Below, piece by piece: positions 54,354 to 62,193 of a stretch of DNA of 64,000 nucleotides; within the stretch, counting starts at the first letter, position 1; every line of letters begins with the position of its first letter. The DNA comes from Pseudomonas sp. N40(2020). GTDB taxonomy: Bacteria; Pseudomonadota; Gammaproteobacteria; Pseudomonadales; Pseudomonadaceae. The translations under genes were made by a program, and so were the position numbers. Under the pieces are notes generated by a model. That model saw only the letters and a list, made by a program, of their open reading frames with translations, was not told the DNA's origin and did not search any database. The stretch covers positions 1 to 64,000 of the forward strand of contig NZ_JACSZV010000015.1 in NCBI RefSeq assembly GCF_014472415.1, read 5' to 3'.

Positions 54354-55060
54354 CCGACTCGCTCACGATGACTTCACTGGGTGACGGCTACCGCGCCCTG
54401 GTCATCGGCGCCAGTGGCGCACTCGGCGCTGCGTTCTGCGAGTGGCTGAAGCAGGACTCTCGATGTGCAGGTGTTCGTGAACTGGGGCGTAAAACGGATC
54501 CCCCGCTGGATCTGGAACGGCCAGAGACAATTGCCAGCGCCGCCGCGGAACTGGCGACAGAAGCGCCTTATCAACTGATCGTACATGCCGCCGGCCTGCT
54601 GCATCGCGATGCGATCAAGCCGGAAAAAAGCTACAGCGCGATGGAACACGACGCGCTCCAGGCAGTGTTTCAAGTAAACACGCTGGGGCCGGCGATGGTC
54701 TTGCGCTACTTCCTGCCACTGCTAGATCCCCAAGGCGCGATGGCGATGCTCTCGGCCAAGGTCGGCAGCATCGACGATAACCGTTTGGGCGGCTGGTACG
54801 CCTATCGCGCCTCCAAAGCCGCGCTGAACATGCTGATCAAAACCGCGGCCATCGAACTGGCCCGCACTCGCCCTCACAGTCGCTTGCTGAGCCTGCATCC
54901 CGGCACAGTCGTTTCGGCGCTGTCGCAACCTTTTCGCGGTGCATCGGCGGCCCGCCCGGCCAGCGTTGCCAGCCACGAATTATTGACCCTGATCGACCGG
55001 CTGACGCCGTCAGACAGCGGCCATTTCTTTGCCTACGACGGAGAACGCCTACCCTGGTAG
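54350..55060 (+). CDS. short-chain dehydrogenase, CsgA-like
   Basis: The product is 236 aa. The cofactor site is ALVIGASGALGAAFCEWL, and the catalytic SAKVGSIDDNRLGGWYAYRASK has the Ser and YxxxK residues intact. It overlaps the DUF3833 stop. Homologous SDRs occur in the light-inducible gene sets of pseudomonads, where the substrate is not known. Confidence 0.9.
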   Translation: MTDSLTMTSLGDGYRALVIGASGALGAAFCEWLKQDSRCAGVRELGRKTDPPLDLERPETIASAAAELATEAPYQLIVHAAGLLHRDAIKPEKSYSAMEHDALQAVFQVNTLGPAMVLRYFLPLLDPQGAMAMLSAKVGSIDDNRLGGWYAYRASKAALNMLIKTAAIELARTRPHSRLLSLHPGTVVSALSQPFRGASAARPASVASHELLTLIDRLTPSDSGHFFAYDGERLPW

Positions 55061-55074
55061 GCAAGGAGTGATTG

Positions 55075-55377
55075 ATGAATCTGCAAACCCTCACCGAACG
55101 CGCTGCCAATAGCGAAATACGTGAACTGGAACTGCTGTCGCTCGAAGGTGGCTTTTATCTGGCGCGCATCCGCATGGATCACGGCCATTTCACTTTGCTC
55201 GACGATGCGGCAAAACCCATGCGACTGCGCTCAATCAGTCATCTGCGGGACTTGCTGCAAACCGTTCCGGCGTTTCCCTGCGTGTTGGTGCAGCAATGTG
55301 TCCACGACGAAATGTGCGGCCGGGATTCAGGCCCGGTCGAAGAGTTGCGGCTGCCTTTTTCGCTGACAGCAACTTGA
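55075..55377 (+). CDS. DUF6482 family protein
   Basis: The product is 100 aa from ATG 55075 behind AAGGAG. The layout LELLSLEGGFYLARIRMDHG, HLRDLLQTVPAFPCVLVQQ and HDEMCGRD matches the Pseudomonas DUF6482 family. Function unknown. It lies 14 bp after the SDR and 28 bp before the photolyase, so it belongs to the same transcript. Confidence 0.82.
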   Translation: MNLQTLTERAANSEIRELELLSLEGGFYLARIRMDHGHFTLLDDAAKPMRLRSISHLRDLLQTVPAFPCVLVQQCVHDEMCGRDSGPVEELRLPFSLTAT

Positions 55378-55405
55378 TGAAGCGGACGCTGCTGGACTGT
55401 TCCGA

Positions 55406-56944
55406 ATGAGCAAGGTCAATCGCCTGTGCCTGATCCTCGGTGATCAGCTTTCGTTTGACCTGGCCTCATTGCAAGGGCTCGATCCCGAACGGGATGCGGT
55501 GCTCATGGTCGAGGTGATGGAAGAAGCCAGCCATGTGACTCATCACCCACAAAAGATTGCCCTGATCTTTAGCGCCATGCGTCATTTCGCCAAGGCGTTG
55601 CAAGCCAGAGGCGTACGTGTGGAGTACGTCACCCTTGATGATCCGCACAACAGCGGATCGGTGCCGAGTGAATTAGGTCGCTGGCAGGCACTTCTGCAAC
55701 CGGAAGAGCTGCACGTCACTGAATGTGGCGACTGGCGTCTGGAGCAGTCTCTCAGGGACTGTGATCCAGCCATTCATTGGCATGCCGATACGCGTTTTCT
55801 GTGCAGTCGAACGGAATTCAGTGCGTGGGCGGCCGGCAAAAAGCAGCTGCGTATGGAGTTTTTCTACCGCGAGATGCGCCGCAAGAGCGGGCTGTTGATC
55901 AATGGCGACGGTACGCCGGTCGGCGGCGCCTGGAACTTTGACGCCGAAAACCGCAAAGCCTTGCCCAAGGGAGTGAACGCGCCCTACCCGGCGGGTTTTT
56001 CCAACGACGCCATCACCCTCGAAGTCCTTACGCTGGTCAAAGCACGCTTCAGCCACCACTACGGTTCTCTGGACGATTTCAACTATCCAGTGACCCACGC
56101 CGACGCCCAATCACTGTGGCGTTACTTCCTCGATTATGGCCTGGCCGGGTTCGGCGATTATCAGGATGCCATGGCCAGCGATGAACCCTTTCTGTTCCAT
56201 GCGCGCATCAGCGCTGCGCTCAATATCGGACTGCTGGATTTGCGTCAGATGTGCAGTGACGTGGAGTCGGCTTACTGGTCAGGCAGCGTTGCGCTGAATG
56301 CCGCCGAGGGATTCATTCGTCAACTGATCGGCTGGCGCGAATACGTGCGCGGTGTTTACTGGCTGAAGATGCCTGACTATGCCCAAGGCAATTCATTTGG
56401 TAACAAGCGCCCATTGCCGGAATTCTACTGGACTGGCGAAACGAAAATGAACTGCATGCGTCAGGCAATCGGCCAAAGCCTGAAACACGCCTATGCTCAC
56501 CATATCCAGCGGCTGATGGTCACGGGGAATTTTGCGTTGCTCGCCGGCATCGCGCCGAGCCAGATCTGCGAGTGGTATCTGGCCATCTATATGGATGCGT
56601 TTGATTGGGTGGAATTGCCCAACACCTTGGGCATGGTCATGCACGCTGACGGAGGTTATCTCGGTTCCAAGCCTTACTGCGCCAGCGGCCAATACATCAA
56701 TCGAATGTCTGACTACTGTCGCGGCTGTGCTTACAAGGTTAGCGAAAGCACTGCTGACAACGCATGCCCTTTCAATGCGTTGTACTGGCATTTTCTGATG
56801 CGCCATGGCGATCTTTTACGCAGCAATCAGCGTATGGGCATGATGTACAAAAACCTCGACCGCATGCCTGAGGCCAAGCAGCAGGCGCTTTGGCAGCGAG
56901 GCGAGAAGCTGCTCGCCACACTGGATGCCGGCGAGGCGTTATAA
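55406..56944 (+). CDS. phrB: FeS-BCP type (6-4) photolyase / cryptochrome
   Basis: The product is 512 aa, matching deoxyribodipyrimidine photolyase-related proteins (CryPro/PhrB of Agrobacterium). It opens with LCLILGDQLSFDLASL and contains RQLIGWREYVRGVYW and the FAD-binding MVTGNFALLAGIAPSQICEW. Four cysteines in the C-terminal part (KMNCMRQ, SDYCRGCAYK, DNACPFN) fit the [4Fe-4S] ligands of this family. It repairs UV (6-4) lesions using blue light, with FAD and a ribityllumazine antenna in characterised members. Confidence 0.93.
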   Translation: MSKVNRLCLILGDQLSFDLASLQGLDPERDAVLMVEVMEEASHVTHHPQKIALIFSAMRHFAKALQARGVRVEYVTLDDPHNSGSVPSELGRWQALLQPEELHVTECGDWRLEQSLRDCDPAIHWHADTRFLCSRTEFSAWAAGKKQLRMEFFYREMRRKSGLLINGDGTPVGGAWNFDAENRKALPKGVNAPYPAGFSNDAITLEVLTLVKARFSHHYGSLDDFNYPVTHADAQSLWRYFLDYGLAGFGDYQDAMASDEPFLFHARISAALNIGLLDLRQMCSDVESAYWSGSVALNAAEGFIRQLIGWREYVRGVYWLKMPDYAQGNSFGNKRPLPEFYWTGETKMNCMRQAIGQSLKHAYAHHIQRLMVTGNFALLAGIAPSQICEWYLAIYMDAFDWVELPNTLGMVMHADGGYLGSKPYCASGQYINRMSDYCRGCAYKVSESTADNACPFNALYWHFLMRHGDLLRSNQRMGMMYKNLDRMPEAKQQALWQRGEKLLATLDAGEAL

Positions 56945-57065
56945 AACGGGCTTCCCCCTCCTGTGCGGGTGCAACTTAACCATCAGACGGCGTGTCAATG
57001 TGAGGATTCCCAGTGTTCGATTGAACCGCGTTGAATGAATTCAAACAAAAATCAAGAAGGCCCCT

Positions 57066-59240
57066 GTGGTGGAAATTCTGAAGCATCTTACTCGCGAGGA
57101 GCTTGAGGCAGAGGTGATGCGCCTGCGCCTGGCTCTGGAGAGCAGCGCAGTAGCAACACCGGAGATGGCCCAGCAGCTTGCAGCCAGCCGAGCGGCGCTC
57201 GCCAATAGTGAGGCGCGCTTCAGTACCATTCTGGAAACCATCGAGGCCGCATTCGCCATCGTCAAAGTCAAATTCGACGCCGACGACCACCCCGTGGATT
57301 ATTGTTTCGTCGAGGCCAACCCGGCGTTCGAACGTCAGTGCGGCGTCAACCTGCGGGGTAAATGGGTCACAGAGTTCGCCCCTAACCTTGAGAAGTTCTG
57401 GTTCGAGACTTACGGACACGTGGCCAAGACCGGCGAGCCGGCAAACTTCGAGAATTACGCCAATACGTTTGAACGCTGGTTCGATGTGCGTGCAGTGCGG
57501 GTCGGTGACCCTGCCGATCGCCAGATCGCGATTTTCTTCAGCGACGTCACCGCACGCCGAGACGCCGAAGAGCGCTTGCGGATCAGCGAAGCGGTAGCGC
57601 GGGAAAACGTCGAGCGCGTGCAACTCGCCCTCGCGGCCGGCGCCATTATCGGTACCTGGCACTGGGATCTGCCGACCGATCGCTTCACTGTGGATGAGTC
57701 CTTCGCCAGGGTTTTTGACCTTGATCCCGCATTGGGCCGCGACGGCCTGACCCTGGAACAAGTGGTGATGACCGTACACCCCGATGACAGAGAGGGGCTC
57801 ACCGGTGCGATCAATGAAGCGATTGCCCGCGGCGGCGCCTACTCCCATCAATACCGGGTGCGCCGCGCCGACGGGAAATACAACTGGATCGAGGCCAACG
57901 GTCGCGTCGAATGCGCCGACAACGGCACCCCGCTGCGCTTTCCCGGTGTGCTCATTGATGTTGAGGATCGGCGCAATGTCGAGGCGGAGCGCGACCGCGC
58001 CAACGCCGAATTGCGCGCGCTCAACGAAACTCTGGAACAGCGTGTATTGGCACGCACAGCCGATCTCATGCAAGCCGAAGAGAAATTGCGCCAATCACAA
58101 AAAATGGAAGCGGTCGGCCAACTGACCGGCGGCCTGGCCCATGACTTCAACAATCTTCTCGCCGGCATCTCGGCCGCCCTGGAACTGATAGAAAAACGCA
58201 TCGCTCAAGGCCGCCTGAAGGAGGTCGACAAGTACTTGGTCACCGCCCAGGGCGCGACTAAACGCGCCGCGGCCCTGACCCATCGCCTGCTGGCCTTCTC
58301 CCGACGCCAGACCCTCGATCCACGGCCAACGGATGTGAACACCCTGATCGCCGGGGTGACCGAACTGATCCAGCGCACCGTCGGCCCGAGCATACGTTTG
58401 AATACCGTCGCCGCACCCGATCTCTGGCCGGCCCTTGTCGACGCCAGCCAACTGGAAAACGCCCTGCTGAATCTGTGCATCAACGCCCGCGATGCCATGC
58501 CCGATGGCGGAAGAATCACGGTCGAGACGGCCAATCGAACAATGGCGTTCGAGACCGCCCGTGCTCTGGACATGCCCGAGGGGGAATACCTCTGTCTATG
58601 TGTCACTGATACCGGCACTGGCATGAGCGCTGACGTCATCGCGAAAGCCTTCGACCCGTTTTTCACCACCAAGCCGCTCGGCCAAGGCACCGGCCTGGGG
58701 CTGTCGATGATCTACGGGTTCACCAAGCAATCCGGTGGTCAGGTGCGGGTGCATTCGAAAGTAGGCCAAGGCACCACGATGTGCATCTACTTGCCTCGGT
58801 ATCGCGGGGAGGCGCTGCAAAATCACGATGCCACTCACAGCACGACAACGCCTCTGGCAAAAGCAGGGGAAACCATCCTGATTGTCGACGACGAGCCGAC
58901 AGTGCGGATGTTGCTCATAGACGTACTCAGCGAACTCGGCTACACCCTCCTGGAAGCGGCCGACAGCGTCGAGGGACTGGAAGCATTACGCTCCAGCGCA
59001 CACATCGATTTGCTCATCACTGATGTCGGATTGCCCGGCGGTATGAACGGGCGACAGATGGCCGATGCGGGCCGGGAAATCCGCCCAAAACTGAAGACCT
59101 TGTTCATTACCGGCTACGCCGAAAACGCCGTTATCGGCAGCGGCCAACTCGGGCCGGGCATGCAAGTGCTGACCAAGCCCTTTGCCGTCGACACACTGGT
59201 TTCGCGCGTCGGCAGCTTGATGTCCGCCAAACTGGATTGA
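57066..59240 (+). CDS. hybrid sensor histidine kinase (PAS-PAS-HisKA-HATPase-REC)
   Basis: The product is 724 aa from GTG 57066. An N-terminal coiled coil (about 9-50) leads into two PAS domains (about 51-165 and 190-305), a second coiled coil (305-347) and the dimerisation domain with H359 in GGLAHDFNNLL. The ATPase has NLCINARDAMPDGG, VTDTGTGMS, FDPFFTTKPLGQGTGLGLSM. A receiver domain follows (ILIVDDEPTVRML; phospho-acceptor in LLITDVGLPGG). No membrane helix is present, so it senses a cytoplasmic signal. This HWE-like/NtrB-like architecture is common in pseudomonads; no partner regulator is adjacent. Confidence 0.92.
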   Translation: MVEILKHLTREELEAEVMRLRLALESSAVATPEMAQQLAASRAALANSEARFSTILETIEAAFAIVKVKFDADDHPVDYCFVEANPAFERQCGVNLRGKWVTEFAPNLEKFWFETYGHVAKTGEPANFENYANTFERWFDVRAVRVGDPADRQIAIFFSDVTARRDAEERLRISEAVARENVERVQLALAAGAIIGTWHWDLPTDRFTVDESFARVFDLDPALGRDGLTLEQVVMTVHPDDREGLTGAINEAIARGGAYSHQYRVRRADGKYNWIEANGRVECADNGTPLRFPGVLIDVEDRRNVEAERDRANAELRALNETLEQRVLARTADLMQAEEKLRQSQKMEAVGQLTGGLAHDFNNLLAGISAALELIEKRIAQGRLKEVDKYLVTAQGATKRAAALTHRLLAFSRRQTLDPRPTDVNTLIAGVTELIQRTVGPSIRLNTVAAPDLWPALVDASQLENALLNLCINARDAMPDGGRITVETANRTMAFETARALDMPEGEYLCLCVTDTGTGMSADVIAKAFDPFFTTKPLGQGTGLGLSMIYGFTKQSGGQVRVHSKVGQGTTMCIYLPRYRGEALQNHDATHSTTTPLAKAGETILIVDDEPTVRMLLIDVLSELGYTLLEAADSVEGLEALRSSAHIDLLITDVGLPGGMNGRQMADAGREIRPKLKTLFITGYAENAVIGSGQLGPGMQVLTKPFAVDTLVSRVGSLMSAKLD

Positions 59241-59335
59241 GGCTGCCTCAGGCAACGACTCGCAGGCATCGCTGCGCCCGATATTGCGCTTCCGGGTCGT
59301 CGCCAGGATTGGACTTTCCAACTGCAGAAAAAACC

Positions 59336-59361
59336 AAAGCCTGCTTTTAAGGGCAGGCTTC
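59336..59361 (-). terminator. terminator of ycaC copy 1
   Basis: AAGCCTGC and GGCAGGCTT form a stem; on the minus strand it is followed by a T-rich GGTTTTTT tract. The same hairpin ends copy 2 at 61300-61325. Confidence 0.7.
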
Positions 59362-59379
59362 TGGCATTGCAGCGTCGGC

Positions 59380-60012
59380 TTACTTCTGCTGAGCGGTCAG
59401 CGCCGCATAGCCATTCATCAAATTGCGATAGTTCGGAATTCGCTGCGACAGCAAGTTACCCAGCCCTTCGATGTCATTGCGCCAGTCGCGGTGCAGCTCA
59501 CAGGCGACCGAGAACCAGTTCATCATCTGTGCGCCGGCCTGGGTCATGCGGTTCCACGCGGCTTGTTGCACGGTGGTGTTGAAGGTGCCGGAGGCATCGG
59601 TCACCACGAACACATCAAACCCTTCCGCCAGTGCCGACAGGGTCGGGAACGCTACGCAAACATCTGTTACCACACCGGCAATGATGATCTGCTTGCGGCC
59701 GGTGGCCTTGATCGCCTTGACGAAGTCTTCGTTGTCCCAGGCGTTGATCTGGCCTGGGCGAGCGATGTAAGGCGCATCGGGGAACATCTCTTTCAGCTCC
59801 GGTACCAGAGGGCCGTTCGGGCCTTGTTCGAAACTGGTGGTGAGGATGGTCGGCAGTTCGAAGAACTTGGCCAGATCGGCCACCGCCAGCACGTTGTTCT
59901 TGAACTCGTTCGGCGAGAAGTCCTGTACCAGAGAAATCAAACCGGTCTGGTGGTCGACCAGCAGAACTACGGCGTCGTCTTTGTTCAGGCGGTTGTAGGT
60001 TGGAGTGTTCAT
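59380..60012 (-). CDS. ycaC: YcaC-type isochorismatase-family hydrolase, copy 1
   Basis: The product is 210 aa starting at ATG 60012. The cysteine-hydrolase fold shows D20 in VVLLVDHQTGL and the nucleophile C119 in IIAGVVTDVCVAFP. It closely resembles E. coli YcaC over its whole length, as I recall that protein (PYIARPGQINAWDNEDF; GVVTDVCVAFPTLSAL). YcaC forms octameric rings; its substrate is uncertain. It differs from copy 2 at one residue (V44 versus L). Confidence 0.92.
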   Translation of the reverse strand: MNTPTYNRLNKDDAVVLLVDHQTGLISLVQDFSPNEFKNNVLAVADLAKFFELPTILTTSFEQGPNGPLVPELKEMFPDAPYIARPGQINAWDNEDFVKAIKATGRKQIIIAGVVTDVCVAFPTLSALAEGFDVFVVTDASGTFNTTVQQAAWNRMTQAGAQMMNWFSVACELHRDWRNDIEGLGNLLSQRIPNYRNLMNGYAALTAQQK

Positions 60013-60248
60013 CTGTGCGTCCCTTTGTAATTGTGGAAGTTCGTTTGCGTTCAAGATGGGCACAGATTACTGAGACACTGAAACGGGATAAATCGGCTGA
60101 AAAGCGTTTCTCCGTCAACTCAGAAGAGACAATGTTGAAGAGTGGTTTGCACCGAGAGTTTGTCCAGGTTCTGCCACCGAGTGCTCACCGGAGCGATTAC
60201 GGAAACGACGCCATGCTATGCTCTGAAAGAGTATATGAGGGGTTCCAA

Positions 60249-60512
60249 ATGACTAGATCAGCCACTGACAGCGTTGCGTCTGAAGTTCGCCAGCTCGCCA
60301 AAGAACATGAGATTACCGCCGACCGCGACAGCCTGAGCCACATGGCCGTTACGATTACGCGCTTGGCCGGTGATGTCGTGGAACTGGACAGTGTTGAGCA
60401 AATGCTCGTCAACCTCAAAAGAAAAGGCGTACTGAGCAAGACAGAGCTCATGGCCTTTCAAGGGCGCTACCTGCAGGAAAAAAGGCGTTGTAAAAAGCAG
60501 ATCAGCGCATGA
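60249..60512 (+). CDS. putative antitoxin of the Fic pair
   Basis: The product is 87 aa from ATG 60249 behind GAGGGG. It is a small, all-helical, charged protein with a lysine-rich C-terminus (FQGRYLQEKRRCKKQISA) whose stop overlaps the Fic start by 4 bp, the layout of class I Fic toxin-antitoxin modules. The inhibitory (S/T)xxxE(G/N) helix expected from VbhA-type antitoxins is not obvious; SVASEV near residue 8 is the nearest match. Confidence 0.75.
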   Translation: MTRSATDSVASEVRQLAKEHEITADRDSLSHMAVTITRLAGDVVELDSVEQMLVNLKRKGVLSKTELMAFQGRYLQEKRRCKKQISA

Positions 60513-61246
60513 CTTTCGACCCCTTCGGCGATTTCGAGACTGAAGGTTATCTTCAAAACTCGCTCAAACTCAAAGACCCCATTGAAGTAAAAGAGTCTGA
60601 GCACCTCTCCTTCGAAGCCAGCATCGACGACGCTCTTGCCTATCTCGCCAGGAAGAAGCCTATCGACTACAACACAGTCCTCAAAACACACGAAATCCTT
60701 TTCTCCGGTTTTTATCCTTGGGCGGGGAAAGACAGGAATGAACTGGTCCCCCATTTGGCGGTTTTCAAGGGAACGAAGGATGATCCTCATCACACGATAT
60801 TTGAGCGTCCCGACCTTATCAAAAGGTCGGTCGAATACGCGCTTGAACTTGCGGCAAACAAGAAACGCTTCCGGACTCGGCCTGGCGAGGTAATGGGCCA
60901 GTTGGCTTCTGCGCACCCTTTTCTCGATGGCAATGGCCGCACCATCCTGCTCATTTACATGGAGCTGTGCTTTCGGACCAGATTCGCCATCGATTGGTCA
61001 AAGACGAGCAAGGATGACTATTTGCGGGCACTCAGCGACGAGATTCGAGATCCGTTTCACGGCCATCTGGATAGCTACCTGGCGCCTTTCATCATCGATA
61101 TCACCACCCGTGAGGAATGGCCGGAAATGATTGGCGGCATAAAAGGACTGGATGGTTTGGATAAGGACGGCATTTCGTACCAGAGTCTGGATGATCCCGA
61201 GGTTCAGCAGCTCTACAAAACGTATCGGGTGATGCCTCTCGAATAG
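60509..61246 (+). CDS. Fic domain AMP-transferase toxin
   Basis: The product is 245 aa. The Fic motif is complete: HPFLDGNGR at 136-144 followed by TILL, with the catalytic His136 and the ATP-binding Asp140 and Arg144. Upstream FSGFYPWAGKDRN is the flap region. It should transfer AMP from ATP to a hydroxyl side chain of a target protein; class I Fic toxins such as VbhT and FicT modify DNA gyrase and topoisomerase IV. The partner gene overlaps upstream. The module lies between two ycaC copies. Confidence 0.92.
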   Translation: MTFDPFGDFETEGYLQNSLKLKDPIEVKESEHLSFEASIDDALAYLARKKPIDYNTVLKTHEILFSGFYPWAGKDRNELVPHLAVFKGTKDDPHHTIFERPDLIKRSVEYALELAANKKRFRTRPGEVMGQLASAHPFLDGNGRTILLIYMELCFRTRFAIDWSKTSKDDYLRALSDEIRDPFHGHLDSYLAPFIIDITTREEWPEMIGGIKGLDGLDKDGISYQSLDDPEVQQLYKTYRVMPLE

Positions 61247-61299
61247 CATGACTTCCCGATGAATCGCCACTGGAATGTGGATTCAGACTTCAACGGGCA

Positions 61300-61325
61300 A
61301 AAGCCTGCTTTTAAGGGCAGGCTTC
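61300..61325 (-). terminator. terminator of ycaC copy 2
   Basis: The same AAGCCTGC/GCAGGCTT hairpin as in copy 1, but the T-rich tract beyond it is shorter (TTTTGCCC on the minus strand) because the repeat ends there. Confidence 0.6.
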
Positions 61326-61343
61326 TGGCATTGCAGCGTTGGC

Positions 61344-61976
61344 TTACTTCTGCTGAGCGGTCAGCGCCGCATAGCCATTCATCAAATTGCGGTAGTTCGG
61401 AATTCGCTGCGACAGCAAGTTACCCAGCCCTTCAATGTCGTTGCGCCAGTCGCGGTGCAGCTCACAGGCCACCGAGAACCAGTTCATCATCTGTGCGCCG
61501 GCCTGGGTCATGCGGTTCCACGCGGCTTGTTGCACGGTGGTGTTGAAGGTGCCGGAGGCATCGGTCACCACGAACACATCAAACCCTTCCGCCAGCGCCG
61601 ACAGGGTCGGGAACGCTACGCACACATCCGTCACTACACCGGCAATGATGATCTGCTTGCGGCCGGTGGCCTTGATTGCCTTGACGAAGTCTTCGTTGTC
61701 CCATGCGTTGATCTGGCCGGGGCGAGCGATGTACGGCGCGTCGGGGAACATCTCTTTCAGCTCCGGTACCAGCGGGCCGTTCGGGCCTTGTTCGAAACTG
61801 GTGGTGAGGATGGTCGGCAGTTCGAAGAACTTGGCCAGATCGGCCAGCGCCAGCACGTTGTTCTTGAACTCGTTCGGCGAGAAGTCCTGTACCAGAGAAA
61901 TCAAACCGGTCTGGTGATCGACCAGCAGAACTACGGCGTCGTCTTTGTTCAGGCGGTTGTAGGTTGGAGTGTTCAT
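61344..61976 (-). CDS. ycaC: YcaC-type isochorismatase-family hydrolase, copy 2
   Basis: The product is 210 aa, starting at ATG 61976. It is identical to copy 1 except Leu at residue 44. D20 and C119 are kept, so both copies should be active. The synonymous-site differences show that the duplication is not brand new or that the copies came from two related strains. Confidence 0.92.
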   Translation of the reverse strand: MNTPTYNRLNKDDAVVLLVDHQTGLISLVQDFSPNEFKNNVLALADLAKFFELPTILTTSFEQGPNGPLVPELKEMFPDAPYIARPGQINAWDNEDFVKAIKATGRKQIIIAGVVTDVCVAFPTLSALAEGFDVFVVTDASGTFNTTVQQAAWNRMTQAGAQMMNWFSVACELHRDWRNDIEGLGNLLSQRIPNYRNLMNGYAALTAQQK

Positions 61977-62193
61977 CTGTGCGTCCCTTTGTAATTGTGG
62001 AAGTTCGTTTGCGTTCAAGATGGGCACAGATTACTGAGACACTGAAACGGGATAAATCGGCTGAAAAGCGTTTCTCCGTCAACTCAGAAGAGACAATCAA
62101 TTCATACTGAATCTTGCTCTGACAACAACCCGACCTTCCTGGCGATCCTTGTCATACTGTTGCCATGCATTACGTTGAATCGAAACCAAGGAG

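Larger units (their letters stand above)
59336..60133. repeat. 798-bp direct repeat, copy 1 (ycaC unit)
   Basis: The segment covers a terminator, the ycaC gene and its 121-bp upstream region. It recurs at 61300-62097 in the same orientation at a constant offset of 1964 bp; I count about 18 mismatches by eye, none in the 121-bp upstream part. Sequence outside these limits is unrelated. Confidence 0.9.
61300..62097. repeat. 798-bp direct repeat, copy 2 (ycaC unit)
   Basis: This is the second copy of the unit described at 59336-60133. It ends with the same CAGAAGAGACAAT boundary, after which the sequence differs. Confidence 0.9.

Noticed and set aside
56976..58094. 372-codon open frame on the minus strand
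   Set aside because: It lies opposite the N-terminal half of the histidine kinase, whose PAS and kinase motifs are clear; the antisense product has none.
59336..62097. composite transposon or IS-bounded element
   Set aside because: The direct repeats consist of an ordinary metabolic gene with its own promoter and terminator; there is no transposase, no terminal inverted repeats and no visible target-site duplication.
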